From assembly GCA_003577005.1 (NCBI GenBank), contig QEUW01000222.1:1-12390 (forward strand): a DNA stretch of 12,390 bases, read 5' to 3'. Both the position numbers and the translations under genes were made by a program. Numbering within the stretch: the first letter of the stretch is position 1; each line of letters starts with the position of its first letter. The notes under the pieces were generated by a model that was not told the DNA's origin, made no database searches, and saw only the letters and a list, made by a program, of their open reading frames with translations. This stretch comes from Chloroflexota bacterium (GTDB taxonomy: Bacteria > Chloroflexota > Anaerolineae > Caldilineales > Caldilineaceae). Below, in pieces: positions 6,801-12,390 of the stretch.

Positions 6801-8418
6801 GGCCGGGCGGGTGACGCCCGACGGGGAGCAGGCGCAGTTCAAGATCGAGGTTTCCAACCGTGGTTCACAACCCGCCAACGGGGCGGTGCTGACCTTCCAG
6901 AAGCCCGAACCCCTGCGCAACCAGGAGATTGTGTTCTTGCGAGCGCCGGGTATTCCCAGCAGCGACATCGAGGACACCGGCGATGCAATCCAGATGCTGC
7001 TACCCTACGTCGAGCAAAACAACATCATCGCTATCCTCATCGGGCTGGCGGTCCCGGCGATGGATGGCGGCAGCAAAGACGCTGCCTATTTCACCCGGGT
7101 GCAACTGGACGGCGACATCGACACGAGCAACAACGAGGCCAGCGCCGTTCTGCGCGGGCAGCAAGGTCCACCGCTCATCGGCATCTTGATGGACTACGCC
7201 GATGATGCGCTGGCGGATGCACTGATCGGCGGGCGTGCGGTGACCTGCCAGACCAACCCGACGCTGGCCGGCCAGGCGGCGCCCAACAGCATGGTGGAGA
7301 TCGTGATCGACGGCGAGGTGACCGGTATCGCCCAGGTGGACGCCAATGGCCGCTTTGTCTACAGCACCCATCTTGGGGATGGTCTGCACCGCATCCATGC
7401 TCGCTACCCTGCACAGGTGGAAGCTGGGGCCAGCGACGTGGTGACAATGCTCGGCGAAGAGCCCATCTACTATCTGCTGCTCAAAGTGGGTGGGGAGCTG
7501 CCTATCGACCCGCTGAGTCTGACCTTGACCGACAGCCAGGGACGCACCGTCCGCCCGGTGACATTGGGCTTCTCGTTTGGGGAAACTCAGAGCGGTGTAT
7601 TTCTGCGCAGCGGAGAGAGCTATACCCTAGGCATCGACCGCTGCGGGTCTGACCCCAATGTGAAGCTGGCCATCGAACTGGAAAACATGCACATTTCCAG
7701 TCTCCTAGGCGACCCCGACGGCGATGGTCGCTACACGGGCGCCTTCACCTTCGACCCGGGTGTGCAGGCAGCAGGGGCAGCCAACAGCCAGTTGCGCCTG
7801 CTCGTCACGGCAGGCGGTGCTGAACAGAGTTTTGTGCTGGCTCTGCACTCGTTAACACCCGCCATCGTCCGTGACGCCGGCACCGGCCAACCCCTGCCTG
7901 GCGCCACCGTAACCGTGCTCGCGCTGGCGAGTCTGGCGCAGCTTGAACCACAAATGACCGACGCTGATGGCGGCTACAGCTTTAGCGTGCCCAACGGCGT
8001 CTATCGTCTGGTCGTCACGCTCGACGGCTATCAGCCCTACCGCACGGGCGAGATCACGGTCGATAACGGGCTGCTCGCTCAAGACATCGCGCTGACGCCC
8101 TCGGTGAACGACGCCACCACGCACATCATCGCCATCGATGAGCACGGCTTCGCACCGGCAGCTCTAACCATCGAGCCCGGCAGCGTGGTCGAATGGGTCA
8201 ACGTCGGGCTGGATGATCACTCAGCCACGGGCCCGGGCTGGACCAGCGGCTCACTGGCAAGCGGAGAGAGCTACAAACGCCGGTTGGATGCCGAAGGAAC
8301 GTTTGGCTACCACGATGCCGATCACCCGCTCAATAGCGGCACCCTCATCGTGGCAGTCGAGGAGAATGAGTTACCTGTGGCCCGTAGCGAGGTCTTCTTG
8401 CCGTTGGTGACGAAATGA
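3802..8418 (+). CDS. Very large secreted mosaic adhesin-like protein (DNRLRE, GEVED x2, DUF11, cupredoxin-like)
   Basis: This is a 1538-residue exported protein with no visible enzyme motif, so most likely a surface or matrix protein. A signal peptide ends near A34 (TPAYA). Residues 43-202 match DNRLRE (disaggregatase-related/CBM96-like) domains: a YAFVQFDLS strand, WDEATLTF, and a closing FRSRES...LVITY. Two related ~230-residue modules of the GEVED type run from DLGDAPDSSN (212) to FGETEDV (~444) and from DLGDAPDSTN (751) to GETED (~981). Each carries an Asp-rich, probably calcium-binding loop (SRDGDWDD, NRDGDWED). DUF11-like domains lie at about 456-600 and 994-1090. An Ig-like domain spans about 1140-1215, a carboxypeptidase-regulatory-like domain 1353-1433, and a cupredoxin-like fold 1440-1525. 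The C-terminus is FLPLVTK. The start has a strong ribosome binding site (AAGGAG, 3790-3795). No membrane anchor or LPXTG motif is present. Confidence 0.93.
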   Translation: MIYRKYTSTYGAALFIAALLTLLASFLPVTPAYAAPAAQAITTTVELTAVADARTQSGSPDTNFGSGLLWVGHPNVHYAFVQFDLSVLPANATIDAAELRLDYTGVYTVPNTVELGRVDGPWDEATLTFGLPQPAITWGGPVQTVSSAGLIHWEVTALVRQWYTGNRPNHGFGLRGLAGPLVSFRSRESVGGEPTLVITYTIPPDEGGPRPDLGDAPDSSNSLGIANTAYVGVPGNFPTVWGSTPAGQPAGPRHANQSGEGILGTHLSREIEADSGPDQDNGHNNILDGGADNADNDRGDDGWRNRNIRFFDCRRQTLTVRVSKAPNATLNRMFLNVWFDGSRDGDWDDLAPCQPDDGGPAQASYEWIVQDYIVDMTAIPAGGYLDFQVNTERVLNATEGRPHWMRFMLSEAPAIAPPGNLPDGRGPHPDDAPGGYQFGETEDVKQTPPPPGEEGVLVLEKRVDTETHPVLFGDMVTYEIVLRHDGGSQPIQAQVRDELPYPLHIHPQIVNGALSYAVVESPTGGAGPLLATLELKTHPFPQPPTQVIKWQGTLAPNSEIKLTFDVHVLPLCGPNEQTQTIINRAEARPRNGAAITDEASFAAACPGYDGIVITQYSPITDALDSLLDLQSLPLQAEIRNNGPLTATVALFHSRSTNLPGAAGEAANERRFLERVALSPGATQRVDYTLRMESEFTDELSLPDDYAVASNLSFCILPGGDDYGDNSCPDQQLYPQLWGQAGPITFTVRPNDLGDAPDSTNHAGVAMAAYPGVMGNFPTVFDPALGQPQGPRHRHPRPFHLGERVSREVEADLGPDQDPQNNIEPTANVADLDRFDDGSRLTNLADCQPATVEVLVAISPQAWNWFKAKEQPAYLNVWADNNRDGDWEDGFTCQSPAGQQADVVEHILIDQPIDVIALGPGLHPLTFQTDRVRWPAQLANRPSWLRFTLSEQVSNKTLVYGAINYGDGRGYATPFQTGETEDRLRQPQGGGHDGPDLAVKLAGRVTPDGEQAQFKIEVSNRGSQPANGAVLTFQKPEPLRNQEIVFLRAPGIPSSDIEDTGDAIQMLLPYVEQNNIIAILIGLAVPAMDGGSKDAAYFTRVQLDGDIDTSNNEASAVLRGQQGPPLIGILMDYADDALADALIGGRAVTCQTNPTLAGQAAPNSMVEIVIDGEVTGIAQVDANGRFVYSTHLGDGLHRIHARYPAQVEAGASDVVTMLGEEPIYYLLLKVGGELPIDPLSLTLTDSQGRTVRPVTLGFSFGETQSGVFLRSGESYTLGIDRCGSDPNVKLAIELENMHISSLLGDPDGDGRYTGAFTFDPGVQAAGAANSQLRLLVTAGGAEQSFVLALHSLTPAIVRDAGTGQPLPGATVTVLALASLAQLEPQMTDADGGYSFSVPNGVYRLVVTLDGYQPYRTGEITVDNGLLAQDIALTPSVNDATTHIIAIDEHGFAPAALTIEPGSVVEWVNVGLDDHSATGPGWTSGSLASGESYKRRLDAEGTFGYHDADHPLNSGTLIVAVEENELPVARSEVFLPLVTK

Positions 8419-8444
8419 GGTGGGGGGGCGTCTAGCCTTTCTTA

Positions 8445-8524
8445 GTGCCTATCCGAATAACTCTGCGACCAACTCCGCTCGCAGGTGTAGTTGTTGGACC
8501 CGCAACCGTTATTCGGATGGGCTC
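8445..8524. mobile_element. MITE-like element with 16-bp terminal inverted repeats
   Basis: The ends GTGCCTATCCGAATAA (8445-8460) and, in reverse complement, GAGCCCATCCGAATAA (8509-8524) match at 14 of 16 positions around a 48-base core with no coding capacity. The bases CTTAG occur at 8441-8445 and again at 8524-8528, so the element is flanked by a TTA direct repeat, or by CTTAG if the terminal G/C pair is counted outside. Repeat ends finishing in CGAATAA and a TA-containing target duplication recall IS5-family elements, so this may be a non-autonomous derivative. The family assignment is tentative. The element lies in the convergent junction just after the stop of the large secreted gene. 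Confidence 0.6.
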
Positions 8525-8547
8525 TTAGCTGCACCGGCGCTGTCCCG

Positions 8548-8586
8548 AAAAAAAGCGAGGCTTCCCGCAGAAGCCTCGCTTTTTTT
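8548..8586. terminator. Bidirectional Rho-independent terminator
   Basis: A perfect 10-bp stem (GCGAGGCTTC, 8555-8564; GAAGCCTCGC, 8570-8579) encloses a 5-base loop and is flanked by seven A on the left and seven T on the right. It therefore gives a GC-rich hairpin with a U-run on both strands. It sits between two convergent genes and can end transcription of the large secreted gene from the left and of the malonyl-CoA synthetase-like gene, whose stop is 27 bases away, from the right. Confidence 0.93.
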
Positions 8587-8612
8587 GGACAAGGTTGGAC
8601 AGGCTCGACCGC

Positions 8613-10139
8613 CTACTTGAGCAGATGTTTCTGCAATTTCCCCATTGCGTTGCGCGGCAGCGCATCGACGATGTGAATCTCCCGGGGCACCTTGAAGCTG
8701 GCGAGCTGGGTGCGGCAGTAGGCGATGAGGGTCTCCTGGTCGATGCTTCCTGTACAGACCAGATAGGCCGCCGGCACTTCACCCCACTTGGGGTCGGGTT
8801 TGCTGATGACCGCCGCTTCGGCCACGCCGGGGAAGGTCGCCAGCATCTCCTCGATCTCGCGCGGGTAGATGTTGAAGCCACCGCTGATGATCAACTCGTG
8901 GCGCCGGCCCAGCAGCGTGACGTAGCCGCTCTCTGGGTCCTGGCGGGCGACATCTCCGGTGTGAAACCACTGGCGACCCACCGCGTCGTGGCTAAAGCTG
9001 GCCGCCGTCTTCTCCGGCGCCTGCCAGTAGCCCAGGAAGACATTGCCGCCGCGGATGAGCAATTCGCCCGTCTCACCGGGCGGAACATCGCCGTTCTGGT
9101 CGTCCACAATCCGCATGGAGACACCGGGCAGGGGCGTGCCTACGCTGCCCGGCACCCGTGGACCGGCGTAGGGGTTGCTCAGGTTCATGCCGGTCTCGGT
9201 CATGCCGTAGCGCTCGAGGATCGTGTGGCCGGTGAGTTGCTCGAAGACAGTCATCGTATCAGCGGCCAGCGGTGCGCTGCCGGAGCAGAAGAGACGCATC
9301 TGGCTGAAGTTCTGCCTGGACAGCTTTTGCAGTTCCTCGACCAGCCGCACATAGATGGTGGGCACGGCGAAGAAGAGCGTGGCCGCACCGCTCGTCAATT
9401 CGGCAATCGTGGCGGAGCAGTCAAAACCGGGCCGCAGCAATACTGTGGCGCCCATCGCCAGCGCACAGTGCAGACCGACAACCAGGCCGTGTGTATGAAA
9501 GAGCGGCAGGCAGAGCAAGAGCCGGTCGTCCTGTTCCCACGCCCAGGCCGAAAGCAGGCCGGTCATGGTCGCCATGACATTGTTGTGGCTGATCATCGCG
9601 CCTTTGCTGCGCCCGGTCGTGCCGGAGGTGTACATGATCAACGCCAGATCGTCCGCTTCGACCAGCGGCCACGGTTGATTTTGGATGGCCAGTGACGGTT
9701 GGCCATCGCTCATTTCTTGCCACTGCGCAAGCTCCTCGGCCAGCACGATTGCTTCCACGGCTGCTTTGTCGTCGGGCAAGAGTTCGTCAAACAGGAAAAG
9801 ATGTTGGCGCTCGGTGACCAACAGACGCGGCGCAGCGTCGGTGAGGATGTGGCTGAGTTCGAGCCGCCGGTAGCGCAGGTTGATGGGCACCATCACCGCG
9901 CCCAGACGGATCACGGCCAGATAGGCGATGACAAACTCGGGCCGGTTGCTGAGAAAGAAGGCAACGCGGTCGCCATTGCGCAACCCCCAGGCGGCCAGAC
10001 CAGCGGCCAGGCGGTCGGCCGCATTGTGGAGATCAGCGTAGGTATAGCGGATCTCGGCGCCCGTCTCGTCGACAAAGTGCAGCGCCTGCTTGTCGGGCGT
10101 GCGCTGGCAGGGGATGGCAAAGAGATCGTGAAGGTTCAT
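8613..10139 (-). CDS. matB: Malonyl-CoA synthetase-like acyl-CoA ligase (MatB type)
   Basis: This 508-residue cytoplasmic enzyme of the AMP-forming acyl-CoA synthetase (ANL) superfamily would activate a carboxylic acid with ATP and couple it to CoA. The ATP-binding loop MYTSGTTGRSKGA starts at residue 169. LPLFHTHGLVVGL and VPTIYVRLVEEL follow. The motifs ERYGMTETGMNLSNPY with RVPGSVGTPLPGV are those of malonyl-CoA/methylmalonyl-CoA synthetases (bacterial MatB, animal ACSF3). The C-terminal domain carries HTGDVA, GGFNIYPREIEE and the closing LPRNAMGKLQK with the catalytic lysine K501. Length is normal for MatB. The Shine-Dalgarno before the ATG is weak. The gene begins 21 bases after the PIN toxin stop, so it may be read from the toxin-antitoxin promoter. 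No malonate transporter or decarboxylase gene is in the window. Malonate is the best substrate guess; methylmalonate or another short dicarboxylate is possible. Confidence 0.93.
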   Translation of the reverse strand: MNLHDLFAIPCQRTPDKQALHFVDETGAEIRYTYADLHNAADRLAAGLAAWGLRNGDRVAFFLSNRPEFVIAYLAVIRLGAVMVPINLRYRRLELSHILTDAAPRLLVTERQHLFLFDELLPDDKAAVEAIVLAEELAQWQEMSDGQPSLAIQNQPWPLVEADDLALIMYTSGTTGRSKGAMISHNNVMATMTGLLSAWAWEQDDRLLLCLPLFHTHGLVVGLHCALAMGATVLLRPGFDCSATIAELTSGAATLFFAVPTIYVRLVEELQKLSRQNFSQMRLFCSGSAPLAADTMTVFEQLTGHTILERYGMTETGMNLSNPYAGPRVPGSVGTPLPGVSMRIVDDQNGDVPPGETGELLIRGGNVFLGYWQAPEKTAASFSHDAVGRQWFHTGDVARQDPESGYVTLLGRRHELIISGGFNIYPREIEEMLATFPGVAEAAVISKPDPKWGEVPAAYLVCTGSIDQETLIAYCRTQLASFKVPREIHIVDALPRNAMGKLQKHLLK

Positions 10140-10160
10140 ACAGAACTCTGGATGATGAAG

Positions 10161-10577
10161 TTATACTAAAAAAGGATTCCGGACACGTACATTCTCGTAG
10201 ATCTGTCCGGTATTCAGATCTTCCGACCAGACCACTGAGCAGCCAAGCCGCAGTGCGCTATGGATGACCATTGCATCCCAAAATGAGATTGTATATCGCC
10301 GGTGGAGTTGAATTGCCTCGATCACATCCTGTCCTCCAGGGGCAAAGAGCTTCCATTGCGCCAAATCGGCTACAATTTGTGCGGCATAATCGGGCTGAAG
10401 CGGCTGTGCGATCTTACGAACCGTAGTAACATAGAACTCCTGTAAAACCTGGATGCTGACACAACCCTTGTCCGAGCGCCATAGAGATTGCACCAGACTC
10501 TTCGCTCGCTCATGCTTGGCTGGTGAAGCTCGATCATATGCATAAACCAAGATATTGGTATCCACAAACTCAAGCAT
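10161..10577 (-). CDS. vapC: PIN-domain ribonuclease toxin (VapC-like)
   Basis: This 138-residue PIN-domain protein is the presumed toxin of a type II pair. Such proteins are magnesium-dependent RNases that cut RNA when freed from the antitoxin. The acidic active-site residues are all present: D6 in FVDTNILVYAYD, E47 in VLQEFY, D101 in FWDAMV and D120 in SEDLN. The pattern fits the COG5573-like branch of PIN proteins. I chose the ATG at 10577, which overlaps the antitoxin end by 8 bases. A GTG at 10586 would add three residues. Neither start has a strong ribosome binding site, which fits translational coupling to the antitoxin. The frame looks intact and the toxin active. Confidence 0.9.
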   Translation of the reverse strand: MLEFVDTNILVYAYDRASPAKHERAKSLVQSLWRSDKGCVSIQVLQEFYVTTVRKIAQPLQPDYAAQIVADLAQWKLFAPGGQDVIEAIQLHRRYTISFWDAMVIHSALRLGCSVVWSEDLNTGQIYENVRVRNPFLV

Positions 10578-10824
10578 TGGCGTCACGCTCGTGAAGGTCT
10601 TCGCGCTTCCAGTCGATATGATCGTTCAGTCCAAAATCAAAACCTTCTTCTAACCAGCGCAATTGTCTCTGTTTGGCTTCCAAGTAACGATCTTCCTGTT
10701 CGACCAACGCCCGCAAGGCTTCGACCAATAGGCCAGAGAGAGAGATATGGCGCTCCACTGCAAGCCGCTTCGCCTTGTGCAGAAGCTCCTTTGGGAGCGC
10801 CAAGGTCACATTCTGTTTTTCCAT
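10570..10824 (-). CDS. Ribbon-helix-helix antitoxin partner of the PIN toxin
   Basis: This 84-residue protein starts with a short strand (NVTLALP, 5-11), then two helices (about 11-25 and 29-44) separated by HISLS. That is the arrangement of CopG/Arc-type ribbon-helix-helix DNA-binding proteins. The charged tail from about 45 to 84, with EEGFDFG and WKREDLHER, is the likely toxin-binding part. The start at 10824 is set by a strong Shine-Dalgarno GGAGG (10831-10835) six bases before the ATG. A TTG at 10842 would place the ribosome site inside the gene and is rejected. It overlaps the toxin gene, as is usual for such operons. It probably dimerises, binds the palindrome in its own promoter and represses it together with the toxin. 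Confidence 0.88.
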   Translation of the reverse strand: MEKQNVTLALPKELLHKAKRLAVERHISLSGLLVEALRALVEQEDRYLEAKQRQLRWLEEGFDFGLNDHIDWKREDLHERDANA

Positions 10825-10843
10825 CGGTAACCTCCACGCCAAC

Positions 10844-10872
10844 AGTATAGCACGTATTTACGTGAAGAACAA
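10844..10872 (-). promoter_or_regulatory. Sigma-70-type promoter of the toxin-antitoxin operon
   Basis: On the minus strand TTGTTC (10867-10872, -35) and TATACT (10844-10849, -10) are separated by exactly 17 bases. The -10 is preceded by TGC, an extended -10 feature. The -10 box matches the consensus at 5 of 6 positions and the -35 only at 3. The predicted start near 10837 leaves a leader of about 13 bases containing the antitoxin's GGAGG. The -35 lies directly beside the aminotransferase stop codon. Confidence 0.65.
10851..10864. promoter_or_regulatory. Palindromic operator between -35 and -10 (CACGTA-TT-TACGTG)
   Basis: CACGTATTTACGTG is a perfect 6-bp dyad with a 2-base centre, lying entirely in the spacer of the promoter above. 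Ribbon-helix-helix antitoxins usually autoregulate by binding such short palindromes in their own promoter, so this is the best operator candidate. A second dyad, GTGAAG and CTTCAC (10862-10867, 10874-10879), overlaps the -35 and the end of the aminotransferase gene and might extend the site. Confidence 0.6.
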
Positions 10873-10875
10873 GCT

Positions 10876-11955
10876 TCACTGTAAGATCTGTTCCAGCACA
10901 TCCATCCCCCGCTCCACCAGCGCATGATTCGCCTGCGTCCCCATGTGGCCGATGCGGAAGGTCTTGCCGGCGAGCGGGCCGTAGTTGCCGCCGACGGCCA
11001 TACCCTGCTGGCGCAAGGCGCTGTCTAGCTGCTCCCAGGTCCATCCCTGCGGGATCTTGGCGCAGGTGACGGTGGGTGAGGCGATCTCCTCACGCTGCGG
11101 CCAGAGCTCGACGCCCATTTTGCGCAAACGTTGCCGGCACTCGCGGGCAACGTTCTCATGTCGTTCATAGACCTGTTGCATTCCCTCTTCCAGCAGCCCA
11201 TTTATCGCTACACGAAGACCGGCAACCCCTGCCCAGTTGTGGGTGTAAGGCATGTAGCGTTGTGTCATGGCCTCTCGCCACGGCGCAAGGGCGTCATAAC
11301 CGGCATAGTTGATCTCCTGTATCCGCGCCCAGGCCCGCTCGCTGACACTCACCATCGCCAGGTCGGCGGGCAGGCTGAGCACCTTCTGGCTGCCAAGCAG
11401 CCCCAGGTCGATCTGGTTCGTATCCACGTCCACCGGTACGCCCCCAGCGCTGGCGACAAAGTCTACGTAAAAGAGCGCATCTACCTCACGGGCGATCTCG
11501 CCCAGCGGCCTCAGCGGGTTGAGCGTCCCGCTGGGCGTCTCGCAGTGGACGGCGGTGACCAGGTGCGGGCGGAAGCGCCGCGCTGCGGCTCGTACCTGGT
11601 TCGGGTCGGCCACACCGTCGTAGCCAAAACCGACGGTCTCCACCTGCATCCCCAGCGAGCGCGCCATATCGCCGATGCCGTAGCCAAAGAGACCGGTCGC
11701 CACGGCCAGCACGCGATTGCCCGGCTGGAGCAGACTCTTGAGCGCTCCCCACAGCGCCAACATTCCCTCACCGGTCTGAATGGTGACGCTGTTTTGTGTC
11801 CCCAGAATCTTTTGCAATCCTTGCTCACACTCCGTGTAAAGCGTAAAGAACTCTTCTTCCAGGTCCGAACTGCCGTAGTCGATCTGATAAACCGACCGCA
11901 CTGCCTCCGGCACGGAAACCGGGCCAGGCACGAGTGGAATCTTGTACGTCTGCAT
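10876..11955 (-). CDS. Class V aminotransferase (alanine-glyoxylate / serine-pyruvate type)
   Basis: This 359-residue pyridoxal-phosphate enzyme is expected to move an amino group between a small amino acid and a 2-oxo acid such as glyoxylate or pyruvate. It opens with IPLVPGPVSVPEAV, the typical start of this family. The cofactor pocket is visible as TGEGMLAL near residue 60, CETPSGTLNPL, YVDFVASAGG with D165 expected to hold the pyridine nitrogen, and GSQKVLSLP with K191 as the likely Schiff-base lysine. YTHNWAGVAGL and a C-terminal RIGHMG complete the family pattern. The start at 11955 has a strong AAAGGAG five bases upstream. A GTG at 11991 would add 12 unconvincing residues. No terminator separates it from the toxin-antitoxin genes downstream. 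The exact substrate (serine, alanine, ureidoglycine or other) cannot be told from the sequence. Confidence 0.92.
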   Translation of the reverse strand: MQTYKIPLVPGPVSVPEAVRSVYQIDYGSSDLEEEFFTLYTECEQGLQKILGTQNSVTIQTGEGMLALWGALKSLLQPGNRVLAVATGLFGYGIGDMARSLGMQVETVGFGYDGVADPNQVRAAARRFRPHLVTAVHCETPSGTLNPLRPLGEIAREVDALFYVDFVASAGGVPVDVDTNQIDLGLLGSQKVLSLPADLAMVSVSERAWARIQEINYAGYDALAPWREAMTQRYMPYTHNWAGVAGLRVAINGLLEEGMQQVYERHENVARECRQRLRKMGVELWPQREEIASPTVTCAKIPQGWTWEQLDSALRQQGMAVGGNYGPLAGKTFRIGHMGTQANHALVERGMDVLEQILQ

Positions 11956-12075
11956 TGCGACTCCTTTGACGAGTGAGGCAAAATCAGCCACCCGGTGTTA
12001 TAATGATCTTGAACATGCTTATGGGAGACGATAGACGCTGGTTTACCGTCCACCTCCACCACCTGTTGTCCAACC
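11956..12075. promoter_or_regulatory. Divergent promoter region
   Basis: The 120 bases between the minus-strand aminotransferase and the plus-strand helicase-like gene must hold promoters for both. A perfect TATAAT lies on the plus strand at 11999-12004. It overlaps TTATAA, which is usable on the minus strand as well. No good -35 box stands at the right distance on either strand; TTGACG at 11966-11971 is 27 bases away from TATAAT, too far. The helicase-like gene has no evident ribosome binding site before its ATG. Confidence 0.4.
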
Positions 12076-12390
12076 ATGACTGACCCAATTCTACCTGCGA
12101 TCCAGTCGCTCAACAAACTCTTTCTGGCCGGGCCGTTTGGCAGCGGCAAGACGACGCTCGCCATCGAGCGCATCCGCTGGCTGTTGCGCCGCGAGCGAAC
12201 ACGGGGCGATGATATCCTGGTGTTGACGGCGCAACGGACGCTGGCTGAGCCGTACCAGCGCGCCTTGCGCAGCGGCGAGATCCCCTCTGGCCCACCGGTG
12301 CGGGTGACGACCTTTGCCGGGTTGGCGCGCCAGGCAGTGGAACTTTACTGGCCGCTGCTGGCGAGCGTGGCCGGTTTTGCCGACCCCAAA
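12076..12390 (+). CDS. Superfamily-I helicase / nuclease-subunit-like ATPase, 5' part
   Basis: An open frame of 105 codons runs from ATG 12076 to the window edge without a stop. A Walker A motif, LFLAGPFGSGKTTLA, lies at about residues 15-29, followed by DILVLTAQRTLAEPY and VRVTTFAGLARQAVELYWPLL. The P-loop near the N-terminus, then a hydrophobic strand and a motif-Ia-like VTTFAGLA segment, matches the start of UvrD/Rep-type superfamily-I helicases and of AddB-like recombination subunits. It therefore probably acts in DNA repair or recombination. The helicase motifs II to VI and any nuclease domain would lie beyond the window. The start is inferred from the P-loop position because there is no clear ribosome binding site. 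Confidence 0.8.
   Translation, partial: MTDPILPAIQSLNKLFLAGPFGSGKTTLAIERIRWLLRRERTRGDDILVLTAQRTLAEPYQRALRSGEIPSGPPVRVTTFAGLARQAVELYWPLLASVAGFADPK

Noticed and set aside
8595..9695. 366-codon plus-strand frame opposite the MatB-like gene
   Set aside because: Antisense shadow. The minus strand carries all acyl-CoA synthetase motifs, and the frame also runs against the terminator.
10160..10165. TATAAC on the minus strand as a -10 box for the MatB-like gene
   Set aside because: No -35 element at a suitable distance, and it overlaps the toxin stop codon.
11131..11976. 281-codon plus-strand frame opposite the aminotransferase gene
   Set aside because: Antisense shadow of a complete class V aminotransferase.

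Overview
The window reads as a piece of a moderately GC-rich chromosome, most likely from a filamentous member of the Chloroflexota (Anaerolineae/Caldilineae-type). I infer this from the style of the proteins: large mosaic secreted proteins ending in a short F-L-P-L-V-x-(R/K) tail, a remnant of a short sigma-like protein of a kind I associate with these bacteria, and abundant small palindromic repeats. No rRNA, tRNA, CRISPR array or full-length insertion sequence was seen.

Left half, plus strand (1-8418). A strong 26-bp inverted repeat opens the window. A leader with two competing hairpins precedes an 856-residue secreted protein that combines a plant-like leucine-rich-repeat segment, a fibronectin III domain, a clostripain-type (C11) cysteine peptidase and a second fibronectin-like domain. 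About 1 kb of mostly non-coding DNA follows. It holds a perfect 46-bp palindrome built from five CAATTG heptads, a truncated sigma-like gene remnant, a small REP-like repeat and a short possible membrane-peptide gene. Next comes a 1538-residue secreted mosaic protein: DNRLRE domain, two GEVED-type modules, DUF11-like domains, an Ig-like domain, a carboxypeptidase-regulatory-like domain and a cupredoxin fold that has lost two copper ligands. The two big secreted proteins are otherwise unrelated but share the same last residues (FLPLVAR and FLPLVTK), which suggests a common export or anchoring route.

Middle (8419-8612). The convergent junction holds an 80-bp MITE-like element with 16-bp terminal inverted repeats and a strong bidirectional terminator.

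Right half, minus strand (8613-11955). Four genes run in one direction with short gaps: a class V aminotransferase, a ribbon-helix-helix antitoxin, a PIN-domain toxin and a MatB-like malonyl-CoA synthetase. The antitoxin has its own promoter with a palindromic operator between -35 and -10, so the toxin-antitoxin pair can be expressed and autoregulated independently, and the synthetase gene may be read from it. A divergent 120-bp gap separates the aminotransferase from a plus-strand gene for a superfamily-I helicase-like ATPase, cut off by the window edge after 105 codons.
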